From contig JANQHF010000054.1 in NCBI GenBank assembly GCA_028282725.1, positions 1 through 64,000 on the forward strand: a DNA stretch of 64,000 nt. The letters run 5' to 3'. The notes below the pieces were generated by a model. The model did not search any database. It was not told the origin of the DNA and was given only the letters and a program-made list of their open reading frames with translations. Shown piece by piece: positions 27,101 to 34,806 of this stretch. This stretch comes from Saprospiraceae bacterium (GTDB lineage Bacteria; Bacteroidota; Bacteroidia; Chitinophagales; Saprospiraceae). Position 1 is the first letter of the stretch; every line of letters starts with the position of its first letter. The position numbers and the translations under genes were made by a program.

Positions 27101-27846
27101 ACAAAATATTCAGCCTGATTGATTTCTATGGTCTGTGCACCCACATCAATATTGCTTCCTTTGATCGCCATCATCAACTGAGCCAGGGTTATTCCTTTGG
27201 ACTTCATCAATGTGGGATCCACGTCTACCCTGTATTCTTTGACAAAACCGCCTATCGATGCTACTTCTGATACACCAGCGGCTGACATAAGGCCATACTG
27301 AACATAGAAGTCCTGTATGGAACGCAACTCTTCGAGATTCCATCCTCCTGTCGGTTTTCCTTCAGCATCTCTTCCCTCAAGGGTGTACCAAAATATCTGT
27401 CCCAATGCAGTGGCATCCGGGCCTAATGTCGGACTGACACCATCAGGCAATAGATTGGAAGGTAAAGAATTGAGCTTTTCAAGAATCCTGGATCGACTCC
27501 AATAAAACTCCACGTCCTCATCGAAGATGATATAGATGCTCGAAAACCCGAACATGGAATTGCTTCGAATACTTTTAACCCCGGGAATGCCCAGAAGTGA
27601 AGAAGTCAATGGATATGTGATCTGGTCTTCAACATCCTGTGGAGACCGTCCCTTCCATTTGGTAAATACGATCTGCTGATTCTCTCCTATATCAGGAATG
27701 GCGTCCACGGCAACGGGATCTCTTGGCAGCCAATCAACTTCAAAGTCAAAAGGAGCAGTTACCATTCCCCAGCCCACAAAGAGCAGGAGAAGGAGCCAGG
27801 CAATCAGTTTATTTTCTAAGAAAAATTTTACAAAGCTTTTTATCAT
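24178..27846 (-). CDS. CusA/CzcA-type heavy-metal RND efflux pump
   Basis: 1222 residues, longer than E. coli CusA (about 1050). It starts with the inner-membrane helix after MIKSFVKFFLENKLIAW and has the RND features GVKSIRSNSMFG, AIGTMVDMGIVLTE (TM4 Asp), EEFMPSLNEGSFLLMPTSMP and a C-terminal GIATDDGVLVATF. An additional block of hydrophobic segments (about 535-660) between the halves explains the length. The HME family expels Cu/Ag or Zn/Co/Ni; the adaptor's metal domain favours Cu/Ag. It heads a four-gene operon with three ATGA or near overlaps. Confidence 0.92.
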   Translation of the reverse strand: MIKSFVKFFLENKLIAWLLLLLFVGWGMVTAPFDFEVDWLPRDPVAVDAIPDIGENQQIVFTKWKGRSPQDVEDQITYPLTSSLLGIPGVKSIRSNSMFGFSSIYIIFDEDVEFYWSRSRILEKLNSLPSNLLPDGVSPTLGPDATALGQIFWYTLEGRDAEGKPTGGWNLEELRSIQDFYVQYGLMSAAGVSEVASIGGFVKEYRVDVDPTLMKSKGITLAQLMMAIKGSNIDVGAQTIEINQAEYFVRGLGYVKSIDDIRESVIVTRNSIPIKIKDVARVYLGPASRRGILDKSGAEAVGGVVVARYGANPLEVIENVKQKIREIGAGLPSKELDDGTISQVTIVPFYDRTQLINETIGTLQEALTLEVLITGIVIILLLFNLKSSLLVAGTLPVAVLMCFIAMKYFGVDANIVALSGIAIAIGTMVDMGIVLTESIVDRKEKMGGRESLFTTVLEATNEVGSAVVTAVATTVISFLPVFAMEAAEGKLFRPLAYTKTFALIAAVIVALSFIPPLAHSLFNIKLNKKRVGMLVNLLAFVGSLSAGYLFRQPLILIISLISGVSLLQWGVDKYFSRASKSFLIVSNIVYALFVAVFLTRIWMPLGVNQSLVINSIFVILIISSLLLFFWLIIRYYESILRFLLKVKILFLLLVSFILYSGFQVFISTGEEFMPSLNEGSFLLMPTSMPHSGMAENLKNLRLLDMAVTAIPEVEMVVGKAGRVNSALDPAPMSMYENVIAYKPEYKTDEKGRRIRYKFEKGDYLTDELGELIPDRNGRYFRQWRDEIQSPDDIWDEIVRVTNFPGVTSAPKLQPIETRLIMLQTGMRAPMGIKVKGLDLRVIEKTGLDLEGHLKDVEGVKDAAVFAERIVGKPYLLIDIDRAKISRYGLKVEEVQQQIQATIGGMNMTTTVEGRERYPIRVRYPLEQRSSLQAIRDIYLQTSTKEQIPLGEVVDIRYEQGPQAIKSEDGFLVGYVLFDKEDGYSEVEVVDNAQRHLQELIDRSELVIPAGVNYHFAGNYQQQVRANKRLTIVLPIALGLIFIILYLQFRSAIISLMVFSGVFVAFAGGFIMIGLYGNPGFMDFNVFGTNMRDLFQIDPINLSVAVWVGFLALFGIATDDGVLVATFLRDSFKRNAPDSISTIRNAVVEGGLRRVRPAMMTTATTLLALLPILTSTGRGADIMVPMAIPSFGGMTLQMITMFTVPVLFCLWKELQFKLRKVQS

Positions 27847-27952
27847 AAATCATTATCTCATCTAATGTGATCAGCAAGAAGAATTGAACCTTGGGGCAGT
27901 TCATTCAGAAATACGACTCAGGCCATTTGGACCTTAGTGTTTGAGATAATGT

Positions 27953-28351
27953 CTATAAGAGAAAAGATTGGAAGAGAACAGGCAAATCCCAATCGGGCAA
28001 GGGTGGGGAGTAGTTATGAAATTTTGAGGTATATACTGGTACAGTAATAGGTACAAAAGGTCGTTCAATGATTATCTTAAAATCGTCACTGCCGAGTTCT
28101 TCCAGATCGTCAAATGATACAAAGACATGCTCATAATCAATACCCTCAAAAGTAATCTGTTCGAAATCGCAGCAACCTGGAAGACACTCTTTTACCCCAT
28201 CTTCCGCCATAGCCATACATGACTTGTTCTCCTGATCAGACCCCTGCATGTTGCAATGTCCAATGCTAATTGAGAAACCCACTGATGACAAGAACATCAA
28301 GAAGGCCATGAAGAGAGCAATCCTCTGATATGTGCGATTCTTAGCCAACAT
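27953..28351 (-). CDS. HYC_CC_PP-type small exported protein
   Basis: 132 residues. A signal or anchor helix covers about 12-30. The mature part has GHCNM, a CCDF pair with more Cys before it, and a C-terminal YSPPLPDWDL, the spaced His-Cys, Cys-Cys and Pro-Pro pattern of a Bacteroidota family usually found by metal efflux genes. It lies 106 nt upstream of the pump gene in the same direction. A metal-binding or sensing role is inference. A -7 element at 28359-28366 would give an almost leaderless mRNA. Confidence 0.7.
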   Translation of the reverse strand: MLAKNRTYQRIALFMAFLMFLSSVGFSISIGHCNMQGSDQENKSCMAMAEDGVKECLPGCCDFEQITFEGIDYEHVFVSFDDLEELGSDDFKIIIERPFVPITVPVYTSKFHNYSPPLPDWDLPVLFQSFLL

Positions 28352-28358
28352 CTTAATC

Positions 28359-28366
28359 CAAAGTTA
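28359..28366 (-). promoter_or_regulatory. Candidate -7 element (TAACTTTG) of the metal efflux region
   Basis: Exact TAnnTTTG match on the minus strand only 8 nt before the ATG at 28351, implying a leader of 0-3 nt. A TTTG lies 15 nt upstream. Confidence 0.4.
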
Positions 28367-28438
28367 GTACAAAAAAAGCACCAAAAGCCTGATATTGTAT
28401 TCAACGATTTAAGAAGAAGTTAATCCAACCATTGACCT

Positions 28439-28771
28439 ATGCCGGTTCTTGATATTCAAAAAATTCGATCCAAGGAGCTTTTTCCGGGCTTTTTAGCGAG
28501 AATGATCCATATGGGTCAAATGACATTTTCGCATTGGACCATCAATAAGGGGTCAACCCTTCCCGAACATGATCATATCCATGAACAGATATCTATTCTT
28601 GTTAAGGGATCTTTTGAGTTTGTTCTGGATGGTGAAAAACACGTTATAAAACCTGGGTTTGTGGCCATAATCCCTTCTCATGCCCGACATTCCGGAAGGG
28701 CCCTCGAGGACTGTGAGATCATAGATATTTTTCAACCGGTCAGAAAAGACTACCAAAAACAGCTGCCTTAA
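28439..28771 (+). CDS. Small cupin-domain protein
   Basis: 110 residues forming one cupin barrel. The two metal motifs are visible: HDHIHEQ with a downstream Glu (LPEHDHIHEQISILVKG) and, in motif 2, PGFVAIIPSHARHSG. Small cupins bind Fe, Mn, Ni or Zn and act as isomerases, dioxygenases or ligand sensors. The substrate cannot be told. It diverges from the HYC_CC_PP gene and is followed by a hairpin. Confidence 0.85.
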   Translation: MPVLDIQKIRSKELFPGFLARMIHMGQMTFSHWTINKGSTLPEHDHIHEQISILVKGSFEFVLDGEKHVIKPGFVAIIPSHARHSGRALEDCEIIDIFQPVRKDYQKQLP

Positions 28772-28789
28772 AGTGATCATGCGCGGACG

Positions 28790-28811
28790 CATCACATACG
28801 TGATGTTTCTT
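28790..28811 (+). terminator. Probable terminator after the cupin gene
   Basis: CATCAC (28790-28795) pairs with GTGATG (28800-28805) around ATAC, followed by TTTCTT. A second possible stem (ATGCG with CGCAT) overlaps it on the left. Confidence 0.45.
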
Positions 28812-28859
28812 GGGTACTATTATATTGGAATACTCAAAAGATAGTGTTTGTCCTTGTAA

Positions 28860-30134
28860 TCAAGTTTCATGTTTGTCTAATGACTGATTCACAAGTACAG
28901 ATACAAAGCTGTCCCCCGTAATATTTACAACTGTCCTTCCCATATCCAACGGACGATCAACTGCAAGAATCATTGCAATGGCAAAGGGCAAATGTTCGGA
29001 CGGAAAGCCGATCGATTCAAGGACCATGATCAACATTACAATTCCGGCGCTGGGAGCTCCGGCTGCACCAATGGACGCCAGTGAGGCAGTCAGTACGATT
29101 GTCAATTGATGCGTCAGTGTCAACTCATAACCTACAACCTGGCAAACAAATACTGCGGCAATGGCTTGCATCAGGCTTGTTGAATCCATATTTAAGGTAG
29201 CTCCGACCGGACATACAAAACTGCTTACTTCTTTTTCTACTTTAAGATTGTCTTCTACACATTCCATTGTGACAGGGAGCGTTGCCATCGATGAGCTGGT
29301 TGTGAGTGCTACCAATTGTGCAGGAAGAATTCCCCGAACAAAATGTAACGGCTTCATCTTAGTGAATACAGCAATTCCCGCTACATAAAGGATCAATATC
29401 AGTATCATTCCTCCCACCAGGATTAAGGCATAATTCATCAAGGCATAAAACAATGCGGGATCTGATGTTTCGATGACGAGTGAAGCCATCAGGGCAAACA
29501 CGGCATACGGCGCAAACCACATAATTACATCAACCATTTTTAAAAGAACCTCATTGATGATATCAAAAAGATCGATCAGCGGTTGCTGACGGTCAGGTGC
29601 AATGAGCAGAAGACATATGCTGAAAAATACAGTAAAGAAGATGACCTGGAGCATGTCGGAATTATTGCTGGCAGCATCAACGAAATTTTCAGGGACAAGA
29701 TTGACGAAAAAATCAAGAGGTCCATTATCTGCGTTTTGCTTGATATCAATTCTCTCCACAGCGATCCCTTCATATTTACCGGATAATTCTTCAAGCTTTC
29801 CGATTTCAACATCTCCTCCCGGACGTAGAATATTTACAAGTGCAAGCCCAATCAGGACTGCTGCTATTGTGGTAATAGCGAACAATAAAATACTTCTTCC
29901 TCCAATTCTCGTTAGTGTTGAGAGGCTTTTCAGATCTGTAATACCCTTCGCCAGGGAAATGATTACAATGGGTACTGCTATCAACTTGAGGAGATTGATG
30001 AATATCTCACCAAACGGACTGATCCAGTCCCTGGTAAATTGACTGCCCGTGCCGATTCCATTAATGATCAAGCCAAATACAACGCCCAGGATCATACCGG
30101 TAATAATCTTGCTTTGCTGGCTCTGTAACTTCAC
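28860..30134 (-). CDS. Dicarboxylate/amino-acid:cation symporter (DAACS family)
   Basis: 424 residues, the usual GltP/DctA length, starting from GTG at 30134. Eight hydrophobic segments and the re-entrant loop motifs are seen: the serine-rich TTSSSMATLP (HP1 region), NMDSTSLMQ (TM7 cation site) and GAAGAPSAGIVM (HP2). It imports dicarboxylates or acidic amino acids with Na+ or H+. It is not obviously tied to its neighbours. Confidence 0.92.
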   Translation of the reverse strand: MKLQSQQSKIITGMILGVVFGLIINGIGTGSQFTRDWISPFGEIFINLLKLIAVPIVIISLAKGITDLKSLSTLTRIGGRSILLFAITTIAAVLIGLALVNILRPGGDVEIGKLEELSGKYEGIAVERIDIKQNADNGPLDFFVNLVPENFVDAASNNSDMLQVIFFTVFFSICLLLIAPDRQQPLIDLFDIINEVLLKMVDVIMWFAPYAVFALMASLVIETSDPALFYALMNYALILVGGMILILILYVAGIAVFTKMKPLHFVRGILPAQLVALTTSSSMATLPVTMECVEDNLKVEKEVSSFVCPVGATLNMDSTSLMQAIAAVFVCQVVGYELTLTHQLTIVLTASLASIGAAGAPSAGIVMLIMVLESIGFPSEHLPFAIAMILAVDRPLDMGRTVVNITGDSFVSVLVNQSLDKHET

Positions 30135-30227
30135 GGATGAACAGGATGTGTTATATTTAAAGTGGCCTAAACATAATAAGATTGATACTTAAGTTGACTA
30201 AGGTCACAGACTAAATACTTTCAATAA

Positions 30228-30731
30228 TGAATAAGAAGTACTCCCTCAACATCAACGGCAATAAATATAAGTTTGATGCAAATCAAGGGACTTCTTTGCT
30301 TTAGGTACTAAGGGAACATTTGCAATTGACAGGGACTAAATATGGATGTGCCCACCGGAAAAATTATCGTCCATAAATTTTGGAGTGCACACGATGCCGG
30401 AATCGTCGTCCAGCCGGAAAATGTCAAAGCACAAATCGAAGGAGGAATAACCATGGGAATGAGTAGTGTCCTCAAAGAGCAATTGACGATCGTGGACGAA
30501 ACGGTTCAACAGACCAATTTTCACGATTATCAGTTGTTGAGAATAGACGAGGTGCCTGAATTGGTTAAAACCGCAATAATAGACTCCAGTGGGCCTCCTC
30601 AAGGGGTGGGAGAGTCTGGCACACCCTTGGTAGCTTGTGCAATTGCGAATGCATTTTTCAAACTGACGGGAAAACAGTTGACCCATCTTCCATTTACACC
30701 GGACAGGGTCAGACAAGTATTACATTCTTAG
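30228..30731 (+). pseudogene. Molybdenum hydroxylase deletion scar (IorA start joined to IorB end)
   Basis: From about 30228 the frame reads the N-terminus of a [2Fe-2S] IorA-type subunit: SLNINGNKYKFDANQGTSLL, a TAG where Trp is expected, then VLREHLQLTGTKYGC, stopping at the first cluster Cys. From 30342 another frame reads the last 129 residues of an IorB/xanthine-dehydrogenase-type large subunit: HKFWSAHDAGIVVQPENVKA, then GVGESGTPLVA. The rest of both genes is missing, so a large deletion joined them out of frame. Non-functional. Confidence 0.8.
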
Positions 30732-31711
30732 TCCTGGTACAATATCTCCGACTTGATCCAGAATATATTTCCCAATCCATTGTCGGGACTGTCCAGACGC
30801 TGAACATAATCGCTATAATTGGATTCCTGACTACCGGCAAAAGGTGAAGATCTATAGCTGGTCCAGAAGAAGTAATTACCATCCGGGCTCATCATTGGAC
30901 AGTATTCGAATTGTTGTGAATTAATTTTTGATCCCAGGTTCCTGGCAGGCTGCCATTCTCCATTGACTTTTTGGCTCATATACAAATCTCCACCGCCTAA
31001 TTCATCTTCACGACCCAGGCTTAAAAATATGATCATCTTTCCATCAGGTGAAACATATGGATCACCTTCATTTCCTGATGAATTGATCGATGGGCCAAGA
31101 TTTATAACAGAGTATGAATTTCCTTCAGGAATGGCTTGATAGATATCGCCGCCACCATATCCACCGTCGTACCTGGCAGACCAGAAAATTGATCCGTCGT
31201 CCGTAGCGGAAACATAGTATTCATTCTGAGAAGTATTGATGGTGCTATCTAACCGGACCGGATCAGACCAACCCTCTTCAATTCTCGAAGCCTTCCAAAT
31301 GTCAAAGTCCGATTTTTCATTTCCTGAGTTACTCAAGGGTCTTTTGGATATAAAATATATCGTATTGCCATCTGAAGAAAAATAGGGATCCGCGTCACTG
31401 TATGTACCTGAAAAGGGTGCGATCTGAGGTCCTTGCCAGTTGCCTTCCGAATCTTTTTTGTAATAAACGATGGAATAAAAACTTCGATCAGGGGTGGCAA
31501 GTGTAAAATAGAATTCCTGCATGTCTGGCGAGAAGACAGAGTTTAACTCCTGGTATTGCCTGGAAATAATTCCTTCGGCAAACATGGTGGCAATTGTGTC
31601 AGCACGATCTCCAAAGTAATCACCGGAAACGCTCAATGATTCTTCCTTCCCGGGGACATTATTGTTGCAAGACAGAAGGAATAATAAGCAAATGAAATAA
31701 AGATTGCGCAT
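30728..31711 (-). CDS. PD40/WD40-like beta-propeller lipoprotein
   Basis: 327 residues from ATG at 31711. An in-frame extension to 31810 runs inside the next gene and lacks a signal. The lipobox gives Cys15 (LLSC). Five or so PD40 repeats follow: FSPDMQEFYFTL, YFSSDGNTIYFIS, SATDDGSIFWSA, YVSPDGKMIIFLS, MSPDGNYFFWTS. Such TolB-like propellers are envelope proteins in Bacteroidota with binding roles rather than known catalysis. The gene lies 10 nt after the FMN dehydrogenase, so the two may be cotranscribed. Confidence 0.85.
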   Translation of the reverse strand: MRNLYFICLLFLLSCNNNVPGKEESLSVSGDYFGDRADTIATMFAEGIISRQYQELNSVFSPDMQEFYFTLATPDRSFYSIVYYKKDSEGNWQGPQIAPFSGTYSDADPYFSSDGNTIYFISKRPLSNSGNEKSDFDIWKASRIEEGWSDPVRLDSTINTSQNEYYVSATDDGSIFWSARYDGGYGGGDIYQAIPEGNSYSVINLGPSINSSGNEGDPYVSPDGKMIIFLSLGREDELGGGDLYMSQKVNGEWQPARNLGSKINSQQFEYCPMMSPDGNYFFWTSYRSSPFAGSQESNYSDYVQRLDSPDNGLGNIFWIKSEILYQD

Positions 31712-31721
31712 TGAAATAGTC

Positions 31722-32864
31722 TTATAATTCTGAGAAACTTTCAATACCCAGGTTGACCATATTATTGATGAGGTCTCCCTTGATGATTTCGTAAACATGA
31801 TCCCCTCCATACCTGCCTATGGCACCTACTCCATAAATAAATGCTCTGCCCAAAAGAACAAATTCGGCACCGAGACTTAGTGCTCTCAACACATCGAGTC
31901 CTGATCGGACTCCACTGTCCATTATGATGGTAGTTCGCCCTTTTACTAACCTGACAATTTCGGGTAAGACTTCCAATGGAGATGGTGCAGCATCAAATTG
32001 TCGTGCACCGTGGTTAGAGACTACGATCCCGTCAAAACCCAGGTGGGCAGCTTGTTCTGCGTCTTCCGGGTGGAGTAATCCTTTGATCACTACAGGGCCT
32101 TTCCAATACTCTCTGATTTTTTGACAATAATCCCAGGAAATATTTCCTCCCAGTTGTCCGGCTACAAATTTTTCCACGGACATCATCGATCTGAATTCCG
32201 AATATTCCTCAACTGCCCGAAGGCGGGGCAACCCCCTTTTCAAGGTTCCGATGGTCCATGATGGGTGGGTCAGTCCCTGCCATATAAACTTGGGTGTAAT
32301 CTTCGGAGGAGTCGTCAATCCGGCACGCTTTGTTCGTTCTCGGCGGCTGGGAATTGGAATGTCCACGGTGATCACCAGTGTATCAAACCCGCTACTGCTC
32401 GCCCGATCCAATATGGTTTTACAAAGATCCATTTCCCGGGGAGGATATAATTGAAACCATCCCATCGATCCAACGTGAGGACCTACCGTCTCCGGAGTTT
32501 CCGTTGTTACCGTACTCAAACAATATGGAATAGAATTTCGAGCGGCGGATTGTGCTAAGAGCACTTCAATTTTTGGCCACATCAGTCCACAAAGTCCAAT
32601 GGGTGCGATACCAAAAGGAGCACTGAACGTCTGCCCGAGGATGGAGGTTTCCACCTTGGGTGCTAATTGACCTTTACAAAAACTGGGAATAAGTACGACG
32701 TCCTTAAAGGCATCGAGATTGCGCTCGAGCAAATGCTCATGAGTCGTTCCTGTTTGCAAATAGGCCCATGCCACTTCCGGTATTCGTTTTTTCGCCTTGA
32801 GCATCAAATCGTGGATCGCCGGATACTTATTGAGTAAATTTTGCCTTTTGCGGTTATATGACAT
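31722..32864 (-). CDS. FMN-dependent 2-hydroxyacid dehydrogenase/oxidase
   Basis: 380 residues, the length of L-lactate dehydrogenase LldD and glycolate oxidase. Landmarks are APFGIAPIGLCGL near the N-terminus, the catalytic His in SNHGARQFD, and the FMN phosphate site with MDSGVRSGLDVLRAL and LLGRAFIYG. It oxidises L-2-hydroxy acids (lactate, glycolate or similar) with FMN. Whether it acts as a dehydrogenase or oxidase is not shown. Confidence 0.9.
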   Translation of the reverse strand: MSYNRKRQNLLNKYPAIHDLMLKAKKRIPEVAWAYLQTGTTHEHLLERNLDAFKDVVLIPSFCKGQLAPKVETSILGQTFSAPFGIAPIGLCGLMWPKIEVLLAQSAARNSIPYCLSTVTTETPETVGPHVGSMGWFQLYPPREMDLCKTILDRASSSGFDTLVITVDIPIPSRRERTKRAGLTTPPKITPKFIWQGLTHPSWTIGTLKRGLPRLRAVEEYSEFRSMMSVEKFVAGQLGGNISWDYCQKIREYWKGPVVIKGLLHPEDAEQAAHLGFDGIVVSNHGARQFDAAPSPLEVLPEIVRLVKGRTTIIMDSGVRSGLDVLRALSLGAEFVLLGRAFIYGVGAIGRYGGDHVYEIIKGDLINNMVNLGIESFSEL

Positions 32865-33057
32865 TCAGGAAAGACTTATTGCACTAAAATAGTCATATAC
32901 TTGAAATGAAAGATTATGTGCGTTACGGTCGAACTCCTCGTATTTCTACGGGCTTTCCAACGATACAAAGACAGTTCAATGATCGATTTACTAGAATATC
33001 CTATTTTTATATGAAATAGGAGCAGGATCTATTCATCAGAAATTGATTATTTTATAG

Positions 33058-33134
33058 TTGAAATAAATGATGATAACGAATGATCACTACGAGGAATACC
33101 GGGTTGACTTCGTTATGATCAATAATTGATCACT
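33058..33134. other. Gap before the PycTM-like gene, no clear promoter
   Basis: Short AT-rich stretch of the 32865-33134 gap, between the FMN dehydrogenase (minus) and the PycTM-like gene (plus). The codon at 33126 (TTG) is an in-frame start alternative but the ATG at 33135 is preferred. I find no exact TAnnTTTG element. Confidence 0.3.
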
Positions 33135-33791
33135 ATGTCATTAGAAGTAAAACCTACAGGAACAGAACTCCTTGGGGAGGAAATTACCATCACCAAGGAA
33201 ACAAAGATTGTCGCTAAGAAAGGAAAGAAGGAGTCCAAACAAAGGGTCGATGGCATTTCGAAGAATACAATAGGGTTATTAAGGACAACCTTGCGTAACA
33301 ACACCGAGTTGACAAATATAGCCGATAATAAGGCTAACGTATTGCTGAGTTTGAATGCAATTATGCTAACCTTTTTTGTCCCTTTACTCTTGCCCAATAT
33401 TGACCTTGTTTCTCAATATAATTTAGGTATTCCGTTAATCATCTTTGTTGGAACGAGCCTGATTACGATTTACATAGCAGTATTGGTATTGAGACCCGGG
33501 AAATTTGGGGGTCAAACCGTCAACATAGAACAGGGTTCAAATCTCAGTCCATTCTTCTTTGGCAATTTTGAAAAAATGTCCAAGTCCGACTACCTGCAAC
33601 ACTTTAATGATGTGCTTGGCAATGATCGAAAAGTCAAAAAATTTCTTTCCAATGATTTTTACCACCTTGGACTCAGGTTAGGTGAAAAAATGAAGTTGGT
33701 AAGAAGGGCATTTAATATTTTCATTGTAGGGCTCGTCACATCGATACTTTTATCCACCTTACTTATATTCATCGAACAATGGTCTACCTAA
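33135..33791 (+). CDS. Pycsar-effector-type membrane protein (DUF5706-like)
   Basis: 218 residues from ATG at 33135. A charged N-terminus (1-45) leads to the family motif TELTNIADNKANVLLSLNA (about 58-76), which runs into TM1 (about 68-88). TM2 lies at about 95-118 and TM3 at the C-terminus (about 190-215). The D-x-KAN-x-LLS-x-NA motif is typical of the PycTM/DUF5706 family, whose studied members are membrane-damaging effectors triggered by cCMP or cUMP. No pyrimidine cyclase gene is adjacent, so a defence role is unproven; many Bacteroidota carry such orphans. It overlaps the next gene by 13 nt. Confidence 0.65.
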   Translation: MSLEVKPTGTELLGEEITITKETKIVAKKGKKESKQRVDGISKNTIGLLRTTLRNNTELTNIADNKANVLLSLNAIMLTFFVPLLLPNIDLVSQYNLGIPLIIFVGTSLITIYIAVLVLRPGKFGGQTVNIEQGSNLSPFFFGNFEKMSKSDYLQHFNDVLGNDRKVKKFLSNDFYHLGLRLGEKMKLVRRAFNIFIVGLVTSILLSTLLIFIEQWST

Positions 33792-34801
33792 TTTACCTTA
33801 TCTCGACCTTTCTCTTTTTTAACCTTGCCTTAAATAATAGTTCGGAATCTGACCTCCTAAATATCAACAAAGACTCAAAGACTCTCTTTCATTATTTGTG
33901 TGAATATGAAGATGTCGTTATTCACATCTCAGATGATTTGAAGACAATTGAAAAGAATTTTGAAAAAAAGAAAGAGACCGTTGGAAATATAGATATAATG
34001 GTCGATGAAGAGACTCTTACATTTACTTCTGTGTTTGAACCGGGTGGGAAGACCAGGAGAAAGATATGTCGAATAGCTCCATTGAAAATGAATTTGAAGA
34101 AGAAGGAATTGGAGGCAAAGAATTTTAAAAAAGGAAATGACAAGATGAAAATTGTCTTTCAGTGCAACACTTCAAAATCGATGGCGGAGTCCATTAAAAA
34201 GGAGAAGTTTGTTTATGACCTCTATGGATTGGTGACCGATTACGGGCACATGGCCAAGCTCGTAAAGGTGAAGATAGGAGACAAGGATAAATATGTCGAG
34301 GGATTTGTATTAGAGGATGAGGATGATCTCGAGCACAGGAAGGACTTAACTCAGCTTAAGAATCGTACCATTGCCACGACTGTAATTGATAGAGACATCT
34401 ATGTAAAGATGTGTCTTTTTCAATTTATGATTTCTAATGCAGATTGGTCGGCACGCAAGGGACACAATACAAAACTTTATAAGAGAAATGTCGATAATTC
34501 TCTTGTAGTAATACCCTATGATTTTGATTACTCAGGAATTATAGATAATGACTATGCTATTCCACCTGAAAATCTTCCGATCGCAGATGTTACTCAGAGA
34601 TATTTTATGGATAAAAAGGTGAGTATGGAAGAGTTGCAAAATGGAATAGACTTTTATCTGGGAATTGAAAATGACGTTTACGCCTTATGTGATAATTCAT
34701 CCTATCTGACAGAGTCTTCCAGGAAGCGCCTGAAAAGATTTATCGAGGGATTTTACAAGATTATAAAAGATCAGCGAAAGGTTAAAAAAATGTTGAAATA
34801 G
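33779..34801 (+). CDS. Exported protein of unknown function with kinase-like motifs
   Basis: 340 residues. An N-terminal hydrophobic stretch (1-18) may be a signal or anchor. Residues about 150-260 include K-rich strands, then FMISNADWSARKGHN (N220, D222) and IPYDFDYSG (D248, D250). The N-x-D-W and D-F-D pairs recall the metal-binding Asn/Asp of atypical protein-kinase-like folds such as HipA, CotH or Fam20. The same pattern recurs in Bacteroidota hypothetical proteins. Kinase activity is only a hypothesis. Its ATG lies inside the end of the PycTM-like gene, so the two are probably cotranslated. Confidence 0.55.
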   Translation: MVYLIYLISTFLFFNLALNNSSESDLLNINKDSKTLFHYLCEYEDVVIHISDDLKTIEKNFEKKKETVGNIDIMVDEETLTFTSVFEPGGKTRRKICRIAPLKMNLKKKELEAKNFKKGNDKMKIVFQCNTSKSMAESIKKEKFVYDLYGLVTDYGHMAKLVKVKIGDKDKYVEGFVLEDEDDLEHRKDLTQLKNRTIATTVIDRDIYVKMCLFQFMISNADWSARKGHNTKLYKRNVDNSLVVIPYDFDYSGIIDNDYAIPPENLPIADVTQRYFMDKKVSMEELQNGIDFYLGIENDVYALCDNSSYLTESSRKRLKRFIEGFYKIIKDQRKVKKMLK

Positions 34802-34806
34802 CATTT

